Positions 44,774 to 54,082 are shown, counted from the stretch's first letter. The stretch is 64,000 nucleotides of DNA from Spiractinospora alimapuensis (GCF_018437505.1 NZ_CP072467.1:5108010-5172009); one strand, 5' to 3'. Numbers and translations: made by a program. The notes: a model not told the origin generated them from the sequence alone.

Positions 44774-45616
44774 ATGGAAAACGTGAGCAGCGGAGAGGTT
44801 CTCGTCCTTGGTGGCACCGGGAAGACCGGAAGCCGCGTCGTCCGGCAGTTGCGCGAGAAAGGGATCGCGGTCCGAGTCGGCTCGCGGCGCGAAGCCCCGT
44901 ACTTCGACTGGGACGACCCCGGCTCCTGGACCGCGGCGGTGGAGGGGATCCACGCGGTGTACCTGGTCGACCGCTTCGCGGAACTCGGCCCCGGGACAGC
45001 CGGGGAACTCGGCGCGTTCGTCCGTGCCGCCACCGAGGCAGGAGTGCGTCGGCTGGTTCAACTCTCGGCCCGTGCCGTGGACAACGGCGGGGAGGCGGCC
45101 GTCGCGGAGACGGAGGCGGTGGTCCGGAACTCGGGTGTGGAGTGGACCATCATCCGGCCCTCCTGGTTCCAGCAGAACCTCTCCGAGTGGGACTTCTTCC
45201 GGCGACAGTTCGTGGACGGGGAATTGGTCCTGCCCGCCGGTGAGGGGCTACAACCCTTCGTGGACGTCGAGGACATCGCGGCCGTCGCCGTTGTGGCGCT
45301 CAGCGAGGACGGGCACCACGGCCAGACCTACGACGTGACCGGCCCGCGGCTGCTGTCCTTCGGGGACGCCACGGCAGAGATCGCCAAGGCGGTGGGGCGC
45401 CCGATCGGCTACCGATCGCTGTCCGAGGACGACTATCGGGCCCACCTCACCGCGCGAGGAGAGGAGGAGGCCCTGATGATGACCGAACTCTTCGGCCGCA
45501 TCGCCCGCGGTGAGACCGCGCTCCTCAGTGACGGGGTACGGCGTGTGCTCGGACGTGAGCCCGGCGACTTCAGCGAGGTCATACGCGCCGCCGCCGAGGA
45601 GGGGGCGTGGAACTAG
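44774..45616 (+). CDS. NmrA-like NAD(P)-binding protein
   Basis: This is an atypical short-chain dehydrogenase of the NmrA/ergot-biosynthesis type, about 280 aa. The N-terminal nucleotide motif is VLGGTGKTGSRV, followed by VRVGSR, a RRLVQLSAR segment and IIRPSWFQQNLSEW. The start at ATG 44774 places the nucleotide motif near residue 10; in-frame ATGs further upstream exist. Members bind NADP(H) and may be redox sensors or quinone reductases; the role here is unknown. Confidence 0.78.
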   Translation: MENVSSGEVLVLGGTGKTGSRVVRQLREKGIAVRVGSRREAPYFDWDDPGSWTAAVEGIHAVYLVDRFAELGPGTAGELGAFVRAATEAGVRRLVQLSARAVDNGGEAAVAETEAVVRNSGVEWTIIRPSWFQQNLSEWDFFRRQFVDGELVLPAGEGLQPFVDVEDIAAVAVVALSEDGHHGQTYDVTGPRLLSFGDATAEIAKAVGRPIGYRSLSEDDYRAHLTARGEEEALMMTELFGRIARGETALLSDGVRRVLGREPGDFSEVIRAAAEEGAWN

Positions 45617-45718
45617 ACGCCGCGCGTGCTGTGTCGCGATCGTTCGAGGACGCGTGTACCTGAACGCCACTCGGCGCGGCCCCGAGCCCTCGACGCGAGT
45701 CCCTCCACGGGCTCGTCC

Positions 45719-46513
45719 CTATCCCCAGAGAGAACGCCAGAGGCGAAGCAGGAACGCGCGCCAGCCGCCGTGGCGCGGGGCCGGCGCGGAAGGCGGATCG
45801 GGGGCCCGCACCGTGGCGGTCACCACGGCGCCAGGCTCCGCACCGGTGCGGACGGCGCTGCCGTCGGGGGACCAGACACCGGAGCCGCCCGCGGTCCGGG
45901 GATAGGGCGCGGTGGGGCCCGCGTAACTGGCGGCCGCGACCCACACGCCTTGCGTGCGCGCGATCTCCGCCATTCGGCGGTCCTGGACCGGAAGACGTTC
46001 GGGGCGGGTGAGGAGGCCGGCGACGTAGACGTCCATGCCGAGCTGACCCGTTTCGACGGAGTGAGTGGGGTTCATGGCGTCGCGGCAGACGGCCAACCCC
46101 AGACGCCAGCCGCCAACGGTCAGCACGACGGGCGCCGCACCGGGCAGGAACCGTTGCGACTCCTCGGCGTCGGGGTGCATCTTGCGGTAGGCGACCGAAA
46201 CGCCCACGGCGTCGAAGCGCAGTATCGCGATGTGCTCGCCATCCTCCGACCGGACGGGAGCGCCGGCGAAGGCGATCGCGTCGGTGTCGGCGCAGGCGTG
46301 CACGATCACGGCCAACCGTTCGTCGTCGGCCGCGAGCGCGGCCGCGTCCAGCGCGTATCCCGTGAGCGAGAGCTCCGGGAACACGACGACCCTGGCGTTG
46401 GCGCTACGGATCGCGACCGCGTGGGCGGCGGCGTTGGTCGCCACGTCGTGTGGCACACACGCTGGTTGGGCGACGGCGAGGGTGAGGGGAGGTGCGGGGT
46501 TGTCCACGCGCAC
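45719..46513 (-). CDS. Nitrilase-superfamily carbon-nitrogen hydrolase
   Basis: This is an amidase of the nitrilase superfamily, 264 aa. The catalytic triad is visible: Glu in VVFPELSLTGY, Lys in YRKMHPDAE and Cys in AVCRDAMNP. The preferred start is GTG 46513 (or GTG 46507), giving a normal-length protein with LTLAVAQP near the N-terminus; a longer frame only adds low-complexity Pro-rich sequence. It lies 67 bases after the MFS transporter gene on the same strand. The substrate is unknown. Confidence 0.82.
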   Translation of the reverse strand: MRVDNPAPPLTLAVAQPACVPHDVATNAAAHAVAIRSANARVVVFPELSLTGYALDAAALAADDERLAVIVHACADTDAIAFAGAPVRSEDGEHIAILRFDAVGVSVAYRKMHPDAEESQRFLPGAAPVVLTVGGWRLGLAVCRDAMNPTHSVETGQLGMDVYVAGLLTRPERLPVQDRRMAEIARTQGVWVAAASYAGPTAPYPRTAGGSGVWSPDGSAVRTGAEPGAVVTATVRAPDPPSAPAPRHGGWRAFLLRLWRSLWG

Positions 46514-46580
46514 CGAGGCTACGGCGCCGACGAAACGCCGGCAAACGCGCGAAACGCCCTCCCGAGGCGCGGGAACCACG

Positions 46581-47795
46581 TCAATTGGAGCCGCCGGAAG
46601 TGTGGGCGAGGGCGGGTTCCGGTGTGGTGTTCGGGGCGGCGGGAGCCTGGGGGCGGGTACTGCGCAGGGAACCGGACAGGACGGCGAGGACGAGGCCGAG
46701 TAGGGCCAGTCCCGCGCCCACCAGGTTGGGGGAGGCGAGCCCGAACCCGGCGCCGATGGCGAGACCGCCCAACCAGGCACCGTTGGCGTTGGCGACGTTG
46801 AACGCGGAGTGGTGCAGTGAGGACGCGAGGGTCGGCGCGTCGGAAGCCACGTCGAGCAGCCGGGTCTGGATCATCGGGATCGGCGTCGACGCGCACACAC
46901 CGATCACGAACGCCATCACGGCGGCGAACGCCGCGGTGTGCACCGCCACGTACATCACCGCGAGCATGCAGGCGAGAACCGCGATCGACACGTACAGCGA
47001 GGGCAGGAGCTTCCAGTCGGCCAGTCGGCCACCGAGGAAGTTCCCCAACGTCATCCCCGTGCCGAGTAGGGCCAGGATGATGGTGACGGAGGCGGGGGAG
47101 AACCCGGCGAGGTCCGTCATCATGGGCGCGACGTAGGAGTAGAAGGCGAACAGTCCGCCGAAACCGACAGCTCCGGTGAGCAGCGTCAGCCAGACGGCGG
47201 GACGGAGCAGGGCGCGGGTCTCGGCGGCGACACCGACTCGGGGCGCGTGCGTCTGCGCGGGTACGACGATCGCGATGGCGACCAGCGCCGCGGCGGAGAT
47301 CACGACGACGATCGCGAAGGCCGTCCGCCACCCGAACTGTTGCGCGGCGAGGGTGCCCAGCGGGACGCCGATCACGTTGGAGACGGTGAGTCCGGCCATC
47401 ATCAACGCGATCGCCCGTGCCCTGCGGTCGTGGGCGACCATTCCGGCGGCCACGATGGCGCCGACCCCGAAGAACGCGCCGTGCGGCAGACCGCTCACGA
47501 ACCGGGCGGCGATGAGGACCTCGTAGTTGGGGGCCAGGGTGGAGGCGACGTTGCCGGCGGTGAACATGGCGAGGAGCCACAGCAGCAGCCGCTTGTGTTC
47601 CACCCGGGACGCGGCCGCCGTCAGCACCGGAGCGCCGACGACCACACCGATCGCGTAGGCGGAGATCAACCGACCCGCCTCCGGGATCGTGACCGCCAAC
47701 CCGTCGGAGAGCTCGGGGAGAACCCCCATGACCACGAATTCACTCGTCCCGATGGCGAAGGCGGCGAGCGCTAGCGGGAGCAGCGCGAGGCGCAT
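46581..47795 (-). CDS. MFS transporter, DHA1 (AraJ/Cml-like)
   Basis: This is a 12-span major facilitator efflux pump, 404 aa. It has the N-terminal GTSEFVVMGVLPELS pattern and the AARFVSGLPHGAFFGVG segment typical of AraJ/chloramphenicol-efflux-like proteins, and the cytoplasmic loop HKRLLLW between spans 2 and 3. The C-terminus is a Pro/Thr-rich tail. ATG 47795 is the best start; a longer frame lacks support. It may share a transcript with the amidase gene downstream. Confidence 0.87.
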   Translation of the reverse strand: MRLALLPLALAAFAIGTSEFVVMGVLPELSDGLAVTIPEAGRLISAYAIGVVVGAPVLTAAASRVEHKRLLLWLLAMFTAGNVASTLAPNYEVLIAARFVSGLPHGAFFGVGAIVAAGMVAHDRRARAIALMMAGLTVSNVIGVPLGTLAAQQFGWRTAFAIVVVISAAALVAIAIVVPAQTHAPRVGVAAETRALLRPAVWLTLLTGAVGFGGLFAFYSYVAPMMTDLAGFSPASVTIILALLGTGMTLGNFLGGRLADWKLLPSLYVSIAVLACMLAVMYVAVHTAAFAAVMAFVIGVCASTPIPMIQTRLLDVASDAPTLASSLHHSAFNVANANGAWLGGLAIGAGFGLASPNLVGAGLALLGLVLAVLSGSLRSTRPQAPAAPNTTPEPALAHTSGGSN

Positions 47796-48179
47796 GGGGC
47801 ACTCCAAGACGTGACGGGACGAGGGTGGACGACGCGCCCCGACCCAGGGCACGCACCTTAGGCCCAACGCCCAAGCCCCGGGGCGCCGATTCCCCGAGAC
47901 CGGGGTGGAGCGCCGTGAGTTCGGTCTCAGCCCCGCCTCGGGGGACGGCGTTCCGCATCACGGTTCACCCGTTGATCAACAAATGCGAAAACGAGAAATA
48001 TGCGACAGATTGCGAATGGTCGGAAAATGGAACTCATGGATCCGCTGTGGCGTTGGTGGGAATTTGATTCAATGCCGAACGATGGGCGGATTTCGGAGGA
48101 AATGATTTACGCTCGATTGTGTTGTTGATTATTTCTGTTTCGGCGAATTGTCGCGCCGAGGCGCGGGAGGAGGAAGGCG
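47796..48179. other. Divergent promoter region, AT-rich part
   Basis: This is about 380 bases between the divergent MFS and DUF2690 genes. The part from about 47955 to 48160 is AT-rich for this genome, with TTGATT-like and GATTAT-like hexamers that may hold the DUF2690 promoter. No gene was found. Confidence 0.4.
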
Positions 48180-48677
48180 ATGGGGAGGCGCAGGGGAGCG
48201 GTACTGGTATTCGGGCTGGTGATGGGGTGGGTGGCGTTGGCGATCCCGGCCGACGCCGATGTCGCGCCCGACGACAACCCCTCGGGCGAACGCGCGGCCG
48301 CACCGGCCTGTCAGGGGACGAATTGTGACGGGCTGGATCCCGTGCAGGCCGGCTGCGACGTTAATGTCAGTAACGCCGACAGTCAGACCGTCCCCGGCGT
48401 TGGCACGGTCGAACTGCGATGGTCGCCAGAGTGCTCGACGAACTGGGTTCGTGTCCGCGATTTCACCGGTGCCTCCTCCTCGTTGGAGATCTGTGCCGCC
48501 GACCGCGATCGTCATCGCACCATCTGTTGGGACGCCCCCAACCCCGGCGCCACCGGTACCCGTGGGGGAGATATGGTCTACTCCGCGGCGGACACGTGCG
48601 CGGAGGGCTGGATCGTGGTCGACGGCCAGTCGGTGCAGGAACGCAATCTCTGGTCGTCCGCCTGTCCGGGGCGTTGA
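48180..48677 (+). CDS. Secreted DUF2690 (YjfA-like) protein
   Basis: This is an exported protein, 165 aa. A clear signal peptide (MGRRRGAVLVFGLVMGW, ending near ADADVAP) is followed by ACQGTNCDGLDPVQAGC and six further Cys or Trp positions, including VELRWSPECSTNWVRV. This pattern matches DUF2690 of streptomycetes; the paired cysteines suggest disulfides. ATG 48180 has GGAGGAAGG upstream. The function is unknown. Confidence 0.82.
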   Translation: MGRRRGAVLVFGLVMGWVALAIPADADVAPDDNPSGERAAAPACQGTNCDGLDPVQAGCDVNVSNADSQTVPGVGTVELRWSPECSTNWVRVRDFTGASSSLEICAADRDRHRTICWDAPNPGATGTRGGDMVYSAADTCAEGWIVVDGQSVQERNLWSSACPGR

Positions 48678-48686
48678 CCACCGAAC

Positions 48687-49340
48687 TCAGCGGGCCGCGC
48701 GGGCCTCCGCCGAGAACTCGTCCACCGTGAGCACACGGCCGAAGAACGTGCCGATGGACCGCTCCGTGGCTCGCTGGGCATCTGGTGCCAAGGATCCGGT
48801 GGCGTCAGACAGGAACGCCACCTTGTAGTCCCGCATGAACGCGCTGCGCGCCGTCGACTCACAGCAGACCTCGGTCACCGTGCCGATGATCGCCACAGTG
48901 TCCACGGTTCCGGTGGCGGTGCCAGGCGCGTCGGCGCCCGCCGGGCCGGGGCCGGCGACGGTGGACAGCAGGGTCTCCAGTGGAGTGTTGTGGAACGCGT
49001 CGTAGCGATGCTTGGGCATGACGACTTCGCCGTCCCGCGGCGCGAGGGCGTCGACGATGTCCACCCCGGGGGTGCCGGCCCGCATGCCGACCCGCTTCAG
49101 CAGCGGGTTGTAGGCGGTCTCCAGGGGTGACACGTCGAAGCCGTCGTACAGGACGTGCTGGGTGTAGATCACCGAAATGCCCAGTTCGCGGCACACGCTG
49201 AGCATGCGCTGTTGCGGGGGGATCGTCTCTCGGGCGGCGGGGACCTCCATCGGCGCGCCAGGGAGGACGAAGTCGTTCTGCATGTCGATGACGAGCAGTG
49301 CGGTGCGCTGAGGACGCACCGTCCAGGCAGGCGTTGTCAC
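48687..49340 (-). CDS. Isochorismatase-family cysteine hydrolase
   Basis: This is a cysteine hydrolase, 217 aa. The catalytic triad is Asp in VIDMQNDF, Lys in MPKHRYDAF and Cys in TEVCCESTAR. The start is GTG 49340 with GGGGG upstream. Relatives hydrolyse amides, nicotinamide, ureido compounds or isochorismate; the substrate is unknown. It converges with the DUF2690 gene and is divergent from a MarR regulator, which may control it. Confidence 0.85.
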   Translation of the reverse strand: MTTPAWTVRPQRTALLVIDMQNDFVLPGAPMEVPAARETIPPQQRMLSVCRELGISVIYTQHVLYDGFDVSPLETAYNPLLKRVGMRAGTPGVDIVDALAPRDGEVVMPKHRYDAFHNTPLETLLSTVAGPGPAGADAPGTATGTVDTVAIIGTVTEVCCESTARSAFMRDYKVAFLSDATGSLAPDAQRATERSIGTFFGRVLTVDEFSAEARAAR

Positions 49341-49515
49341 GAGCGAGCCCCCGATCGGCCAGAGTGTCCGTCCGATGGTCTCAAACGGCTGTCGTCGCGG
49401 GGTCCAGGGGTGCGGCCCGGGGGCGGCAGGACCCCCGGACCCGGCGTGTTCGTTCGGGGCATCGACCACACACGAATGTCGTGGGTGACTCCAACGAATT
49501 GCTACGGTGTGGGCT

Positions 49516-49959
49516 ATGGACAAGGGCGAACCACCGGAGCGGTTGCATGGCCTGCCGAGCTGGCTGATCAACCAGGCGGCGATACCGGCCCAACGGCTCG
49601 TGGCCGAGGCGTTGGGGGCGGCCGGGCTGCGTCGATACCACTACGCCCTGATGGCGGTCGTCGCCGAGCACGGTGCCGCCAGTCAGGCCGAGCTGAGCCG
49701 CAGAACCACCATCGACCGCAGCGACGTGGTCGGCGCGGTGAACGAACTCGAGGAGCGCGGCCTCGTGCGCCGGGCCCCCGACGCCTCCGACCGTCGCCGC
49801 AACGTGGTCACCCTGACTCCGGCCGGCACCGAGATCGTCGCCCGGCTGGACCGTGTCCTCGCCGACGTCCAGGACACACTGCTCGCCCCCCTCACGCCGG
49901 AGGAGCGCGAAACGCTCGTCCACCTGTTGGCGCGAATCGTCGCACACCACGCCCGCTGA
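49516..49959 (+). CDS. MarR-family transcriptional regulator
   Basis: This is a winged-helix MarR regulator, 147 aa. The recognition region reads QAELSRRTTIDRSDVVGAVNELEERGLVRR, followed by the wing SDRRRNVVTLT. ATG 49516 is the likely start. It is divergent from the isochorismatase-like gene, a common arrangement in which MarR represses its neighbour. Confidence 0.88.
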   Translation: MDKGEPPERLHGLPSWLINQAAIPAQRLVAEALGAAGLRRYHYALMAVVAEHGAASQAELSRRTTIDRSDVVGAVNELEERGLVRRAPDASDRRRNVVTLTPAGTEIVARLDRVLADVQDTLLAPLTPEERETLVHLLARIVAHHAR

Positions 49960-49980
49960 GAGGTTCCTGGCGTCCTGGAG

Positions 49981-50325
49981 TCAGGTGCCCCGCCTCGCCC
50001 GACTCGCCGCGACGGCGTCGAGGATCGCGGGCAGGAGTCCGGGGAACCTACGGTCGAGGTCGTCGCGGCGCAGTCGAACGTGATGCTCCCGCCCCACGGC
50101 GACCTTGTGGGTCACACCGGCCTCTCGCAGGACGCGAAAGTGGTGCGACAGCGTCGACTTCCGCACACCCACGTCGAACTCGTCGGGGTGACAGGGATGG
50201 AACTCACCGTCGGCGAGGACGTCGACGATACGGAGTCGTGCGTCGTCGGCCAACGCGCGCAGGACAGTCCGTACGTCCAGGTCATCGACGTCGGGTTCGG
50301 GGAATGACCGTGGCGTGGCGGACAT
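49981..50325 (-). CDS. ArsR-family transcriptional regulator
   Basis: This is a small winged-helix repressor, 114 aa. The HTH reads VRTVLRALADDARLRIVDVL, then KSTLSHHFRVLREAGV and a wing with REHHVRL. There is no obvious metal-binding Cys set, so it may sense something else. The preferred start is ATG 50325; a longer frame reaches 50388. It is divergent from the deaminase pair. Confidence 0.86.
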   Translation of the reverse strand: MSATPRSFPEPDVDDLDVRTVLRALADDARLRIVDVLADGEFHPCHPDEFDVGVRKSTLSHHFRVLREAGVTHKVAVGREHHVRLRRDDLDRRFPGLLPAILDAVAASRARRGT

Positions 50326-50469
50326 CGGTTCTCTGGGCTCCTCTGGATGGACGGACGGCCGGGCACTGTCGAACACAGTGTGAGGCATCTACTGGTCCTG
50401 CGATATGGTTCGATATCCATCGAACTTTCTTTGATGGGCCGTTCAGGCCGGACCTCCGGAGGAGTGCGC

Positions 50470-50955
50470 ATGTCCCGAGAGTCAGACGTACGTCACCTGC
50501 GTCGCTGTGTGGACCTGGCCCGTGGGGCGCTGGACACGGGGAGCGCCCCGTTCGGGTCGCTGCTCGTCGACGCCGAGGGCAACGTTCGTGGAGAGGACCA
50601 CAACCGAACCTCCGGTGGAGACGAGACCCAACATCCCGAGTTCGCGCTCGCCCGATGGGCGGCGGACAACCTTTCCCCTCGGGATCGCGCTGCGGCCACG
50701 GTCTACACCTCCGGCGAGCACTGCGCCATGTGCGCGGCCGCGCACGCGTGGGTGGGGCTTGGCCCCATCGTGTACGCCAGCTCCACCCAGCAGATCGTCA
50801 CGTGGCTCTCCGACCTCGGGGTTCCACCGTTCCCGATCGCTCCACTCGCGGTGAACGACGTCGCTCCCGGCATCGCGGTGCGTGGACCGTTCCCCGAGTT
50901 CGAGGCGGAGATCCACGGCATGTTTCGGGAGCTCGTGCACCGCGCGGCTCCCTAG
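50470..50955 (+). CDS. Cytidine/nucleoside deaminase-like protein 1
   Basis: This is a CMP/dCMP-type zinc deaminase, 161 aa. The Zn ligand and catalytic residues appear as HPE (usual HAE) and SGEHCAMC (usual PCxxC, here EHCxxC). ATG 50470 has GGAGGAG upstream. Its twin is 150 bases downstream, and the two align along the whole length. The substrate (guanine, cytosine or other) cannot be told. Confidence 0.83.
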   Translation: MSRESDVRHLRRCVDLARGALDTGSAPFGSLLVDAEGNVRGEDHNRTSGGDETQHPEFALARWAADNLSPRDRAAATVYTSGEHCAMCAAAHAWVGLGPIVYASSTQQIVTWLSDLGVPPFPIAPLAVNDVAPGIAVRGPFPEFEAEIHGMFRELVHRAAP

Positions 50956-51108
50956 CACCCGGCGGCGGTGACGCCTGGCCGCTCGGTGCGCGGTGCTGGC
51001 CTCGAACGTGGGTGTCCGCCTCCGGCGACGGCGCGCCTGGGGGCGGACACGCCCGGGCGGGGCGGTCTGACTGTGCGATGGTGGTCGCAATCGGGTGAGG
51101 GAGGGCGC

Positions 51109-51582
51109 ATGTCGGAGGAAACCCACCGGCGTCACCTACGTCGATGCGTGGATTTGGCGGCGGAGGCGCTGGACGCCGGGGACGAGCCGTTCGGGTCGAT
51201 CCTCGTGGACGCGACGGGGACGGTACGCAGGGAGGATCGCAACCGGGTCGCCGACGGCGACGCGACACGTCACCCGGAGTTCGAGTTGGCCCGCTGGGCG
51301 GCGGACAACCTGTCCCCGCGGGAGCGGGCGGAGGCGACCGTCTACACCTCCGGCGAGCACTGCCCCATGTGTTCCGCCGCGCACGCCTGGGTCGGACTCG
51401 GGCCGATCGTCTACGCCGGATCCACCGAGCAGCTGCTGCGTTGGCGCGCCGAGATCGGGCTCCCGGAGGGCCCCGTCGCACCGCTTCCCGTCAACGCGGT
51501 CGCACCGGGTGTCCCCGTCGTCGGGCCGTTCGAGGAGTTCGCCGACGAACTGCGTTCCCTCCATCAGCTCGGCGCTCGCTAG
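51109..51582 (+). CDS. Cytidine/nucleoside deaminase-like protein 2
   Basis: This is a paralogue of the preceding gene, 157 aa, again with HPE and SGEHCPMC as zinc motifs. It shares long stretches such as RHLRRCVDLA, ARWAADNLSPR and HAWVGLGPIVYA. It differs in the C-terminal part (LLRWRAEIGLPEG). The repeat is a tandem duplication. The start ATG 51109 has GAGGGAGG upstream. Confidence 0.83.
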   Translation: MSEETHRRHLRRCVDLAAEALDAGDEPFGSILVDATGTVRREDRNRVADGDATRHPEFELARWAADNLSPRERAEATVYTSGEHCPMCSAAHAWVGLGPIVYAGSTEQLLRWRAEIGLPEGPVAPLPVNAVAPGVPVVGPFEEFADELRSLHQLGAR

Positions 51583-52411
51583 TCGGCGGCGTCAGGCCAC
51601 GCTGCTGTCGGCGCTCGGAATCATGTCCCCGGCTCGGGGCGACGAGGTCGGTGTGGTGCTCAGCACCGCTGTCGTCGGGCCTCCTGGGTGGCGAACGTTT
51701 ATCCCACGAGGTGCCCGCACGGATCTCCGGGCGTTGCCTCACCCGGACCTCATCGCCGCGCGGTCCTACCCGGACCGCCCCGTCTGGGGCCGCCTTCCGA
51801 CCGTCGCCCCCGATCCGTCCGCGTGCTGCCCCACCGAGCGCATAGGCACAGGCCGCTCTGGCCCGGTGCCGGCGGGGCCCGCGCCTCCCCGGGGGCCGGA
51901 TGAGCGCGCGAACACACAGACAAACGCACGCTCTGTGGTCCGGTGAGACTGTCTCACGCGGACGCCCCCTTGGCGGCGTTGGTGGAGCGGCGAGGTGGGT
52001 GCGCACCGTGATGAGGGAGAGCGTTCGTGTCTCGGACGCTCAGGATGGCGCGTCCCAGGCGCCCCGGGGGGTGGGCATGGTGACACGGAGCCTCAGGAGT
52101 CGGCGTCGCCCGACGCCGTTGGGGCGAGGTGGCGGCCCACCGGGCCGAGCGCTCAGCGTGTCCCACCAGGGGCGCTCATTCGCTCGGGGAACCGCCGCAA
52201 GAATCGCCCACCTCCTGGCGCGCCGCGGCGAGGGGGCACGGATGCCCGTCGCGTGCCCGCGTGGGGCGTCGATGTGGGTCCCCTTCCTGAGACGCGTCGC
52301 GAGCCTCCGCGCGCACGCCGGCTCTCGGAGCCCTCGGTTCCGCGACAGCCTAGACTGGACGGCGCGGGCCCCTCCTGGGAGCGCCGCGGAACCTCACGAG
52401 GACACGAAGAC
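51583..52411. other. Long region without a supported gene
   Basis: This is about 830 very GC-rich bases between the second deaminase gene and the THUMP methyltransferase leader. Several overlapping open frames exist on both strands, but none shows a recognisable domain, a good start or typical composition. A TAGACT -10-like hexamer occurs near 52351-52356. I see no other feature. Confidence 0.4.
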
Positions 52412-52498
52412 ATGACTCAGACCCGGCACGTCCCGCCGTCGACGGCGCGCACGACCCCCGACACGGAGTCGCGTCCCGACGGGGTACTCGTTCTGTGA
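52412..52498 (+). CDS. Possible 28-codon upstream ORF overlapping the methyltransferase start
   Basis: ATG 52412 opens a frame of 28 codons (MTQTRHVPPSTAR...) whose TGA (52496-52498) overlaps the GTG start of the methyltransferase gene (52495) as GTGA. A GAGG lies about 10 bases upstream. The methyltransferase start itself has no good ribosome site, so coupling through this ORF would explain how it is translated. It could also be a chance frame. The peptide has no recognisable motif. Confidence 0.45.
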   Translation: MTQTRHVPPSTARTTPDTESRPDGVLVL

Positions 52499-53625
52499 CT
52501 GGTACGCGTCTTGTGGCGCGGTGTGTCCGGGGGTTGGAGCACGTCGTCACCGAGGAGATCCTGCGCGAGCGTGGTGGGGCGGTCCGATGGATCGGCCACC
52601 GCGAGATCCACTGGGAGGAGGAGGTTACCGAGTCGGCGCCCGTGTTGCGGACGGCGGACGACGTGTTCCTCTTCGTCAACCGCGTGCCGGACATCGGACG
52701 GACGCGGGAGCACCTCCCGGGACTGGCCGGACTCGTTTCCAAGGTCGACCTCCACGCGTTGTTGGAGCGCCGCCGGAGCTACACGGGTGTCGGCGCCGGC
52801 ACGGGGATCGAGGCCAGCGCGTCGTTCCTGGGAAAGCGGACCTACAACCGCTACGACGTCGAGGACACGCTCGGAGCCCAACTGTCGGAGGTCCTCGGGG
52901 TCGACTACTTCTCCCGTAGAGGTGAGGTCGCGCCACCACCGGGCGGCAGTGGTTGGCGGCTCACGCTCGACGGCGAATGGGCGACCCTCATGCTCCGCGT
53001 ATTCCCGCGCCCCCTGCACAGGCGGGAGTACAAGCAGGCCAGCGTGGTGGGAACCGTGCGGCCCCCGGTCGCCGCCGCCATCGCGGCGATGGCGGAACTG
53101 GAGCCCGACCACACGGTGCTGGACCCATGCTGCGGTGCGGGAACTCTGCTGATCGAGGCCGGAGAGCTCCAGCCCGATGCCGACATTCGTGGCTTCGACC
53201 TGGACCCGGTGGCGGTGCGTGCCGCACGCGAGAACGCCCGGAACCCGCGCGGCAAGCGGCCACGGATCGAGGAGGCCGACGCCGCTCGGCTTCCCCTCCC
53301 CGACGCTTCGGTGGACCGGGTCGTGAGTAACCCCCCGTGGGGTGGACAGGTGCCTCCAGCCGGACGCCTCGCCGGAAGTCCCGGTCGATGGTGGCGGGAG
53401 GTGCGGCGCGTGCTGCGACCGGAGGGCAGGGCCGTGGTCCTGCTCGCCGACACCCGGGATCTCACCGTGGCCATCGCCAACGGTCTGGCGCCCAGTACGG
53501 TGCGGCGGCTGCGAATCAACGGCGCTCCCGCCCACATCGTGGCCCTGGCGCCGACACCCGAACCGACCCCCGCACCACGACCCCAGGGGCAGGGACGGCC
53601 CAAGGCAAGCAAGCGCCGTAGGTGA
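52495..53625 (+). CDS. THUMP-domain RNA methyltransferase (Trm14/RlmL-like)
   Basis: This is a SAM-dependent N2-guanine-type RNA methyltransferase, 376 aa. The N-terminal ~170 residues are a THUMP-like RNA-binding region (ARCVRGLEHVVTEEIL, then RYDVEDTLGAQLSEV). The Rossmann domain has the SAM motif LDPCCGAGTLLIEA and the catalytic NPPW (SNPPWGG). The C-terminus is a basic Pro/Arg-rich tail. It probably modifies tRNA or rRNA. The start overlaps a short upstream ORF (GTGA). Confidence 0.83.
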   Translation: MTGTRLVARCVRGLEHVVTEEILRERGGAVRWIGHREIHWEEEVTESAPVLRTADDVFLFVNRVPDIGRTREHLPGLAGLVSKVDLHALLERRRSYTGVGAGTGIEASASFLGKRTYNRYDVEDTLGAQLSEVLGVDYFSRRGEVAPPPGGSGWRLTLDGEWATLMLRVFPRPLHRREYKQASVVGTVRPPVAAAIAAMAELEPDHTVLDPCCGAGTLLIEAGELQPDADIRGFDLDPVAVRAARENARNPRGKRPRIEEADAARLPLPDASVDRVVSNPPWGGQVPPAGRLAGSPGRWWREVRRVLRPEGRAVVLLADTRDLTVAIANGLAPSTVRRLRINGAPAHIVALAPTPEPTPAPRPQGQGRPKASKRRR

Positions 53626-53770
53626 GGGACACCTCCCCACGGCTCGACTGACACGACAACATTGTGTGACATTGTGCGGCGATTCAGTTGCACTGAGTAG
53701 CCAGGTGAAGCGGTGTGGAACCTGGACCGCAACCATCCACCGGCGTTCCACGACGCTCAGGGAAGTCACC

Positions 53771-53983
53771 ATGTTGAGGACCATCCACCGCACGGCCGCC
53801 GCCACGCTACTCGCCGCCGGTGCCGCGACATTCCTCGCCGCCCCAACGCCCGCAGGGGAGGTCAACCCCGGAGGAGTCCGAGTCGACGCCCCCGGGCCGG
53901 GGTACGGGCCGGACGGGTTCCTGAGCCCCGATGGGGGTGTCACGTTGGCCGACGAGGATGGTGGGCCGGGAGGCGGTAGGTAA
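53771..53983 (+). CDS. Small secreted peptide, 70 aa
   Basis: This is a short gene with a signal peptide (MLRTIHRTAAATLLAAGAAT, cleavage near AAPTPA) followed by a Gly/Pro/Asp-rich mature part (GPGYGPDGFLSPDGG) with no Cys. ATG 53771 has GGGAAG upstream. It is an unknown secreted peptide. A real gene is likely but not proven. Confidence 0.55.
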   Translation: MLRTIHRTAAATLLAAGAATFLAAPTPAGEVNPGGVRVDAPGPGYGPDGFLSPDGGVTLADEDGGPGGGR

Positions 53984-54010
53984 ACCCGTTCCTCGCCGGA
54001 TTCCCTCGCC

Positions 54011-54039
54011 TTGACATCAAGTTAAGTGGAAGTTCCATT
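54011..54039 (+). promoter_or_regulatory. Candidate promoter of the DUF6069 gene
   Basis: A perfect TTGACA (54011-54016) is followed after 17 bases by TCCATT (54034-54039), a weak -10. It lies about 45 bases upstream of ATG 54083. The -10 matches consensus at only 3 of 6 positions. Confidence 0.45.
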
Positions 54040-54082
54040 CTGGCGTGTGGATCAATTCCGCACACAGCGAGGGAGCCTTCGC

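Noticed and set aside
51900-52415. Open frame of 171 codons on the plus strand in the 51583-52411 gap
   Set aside because: No recognisable domain, Arg/Pro-biased composition typical of out-of-frame GC-rich DNA, and several equally long frames overlap it on both strands.
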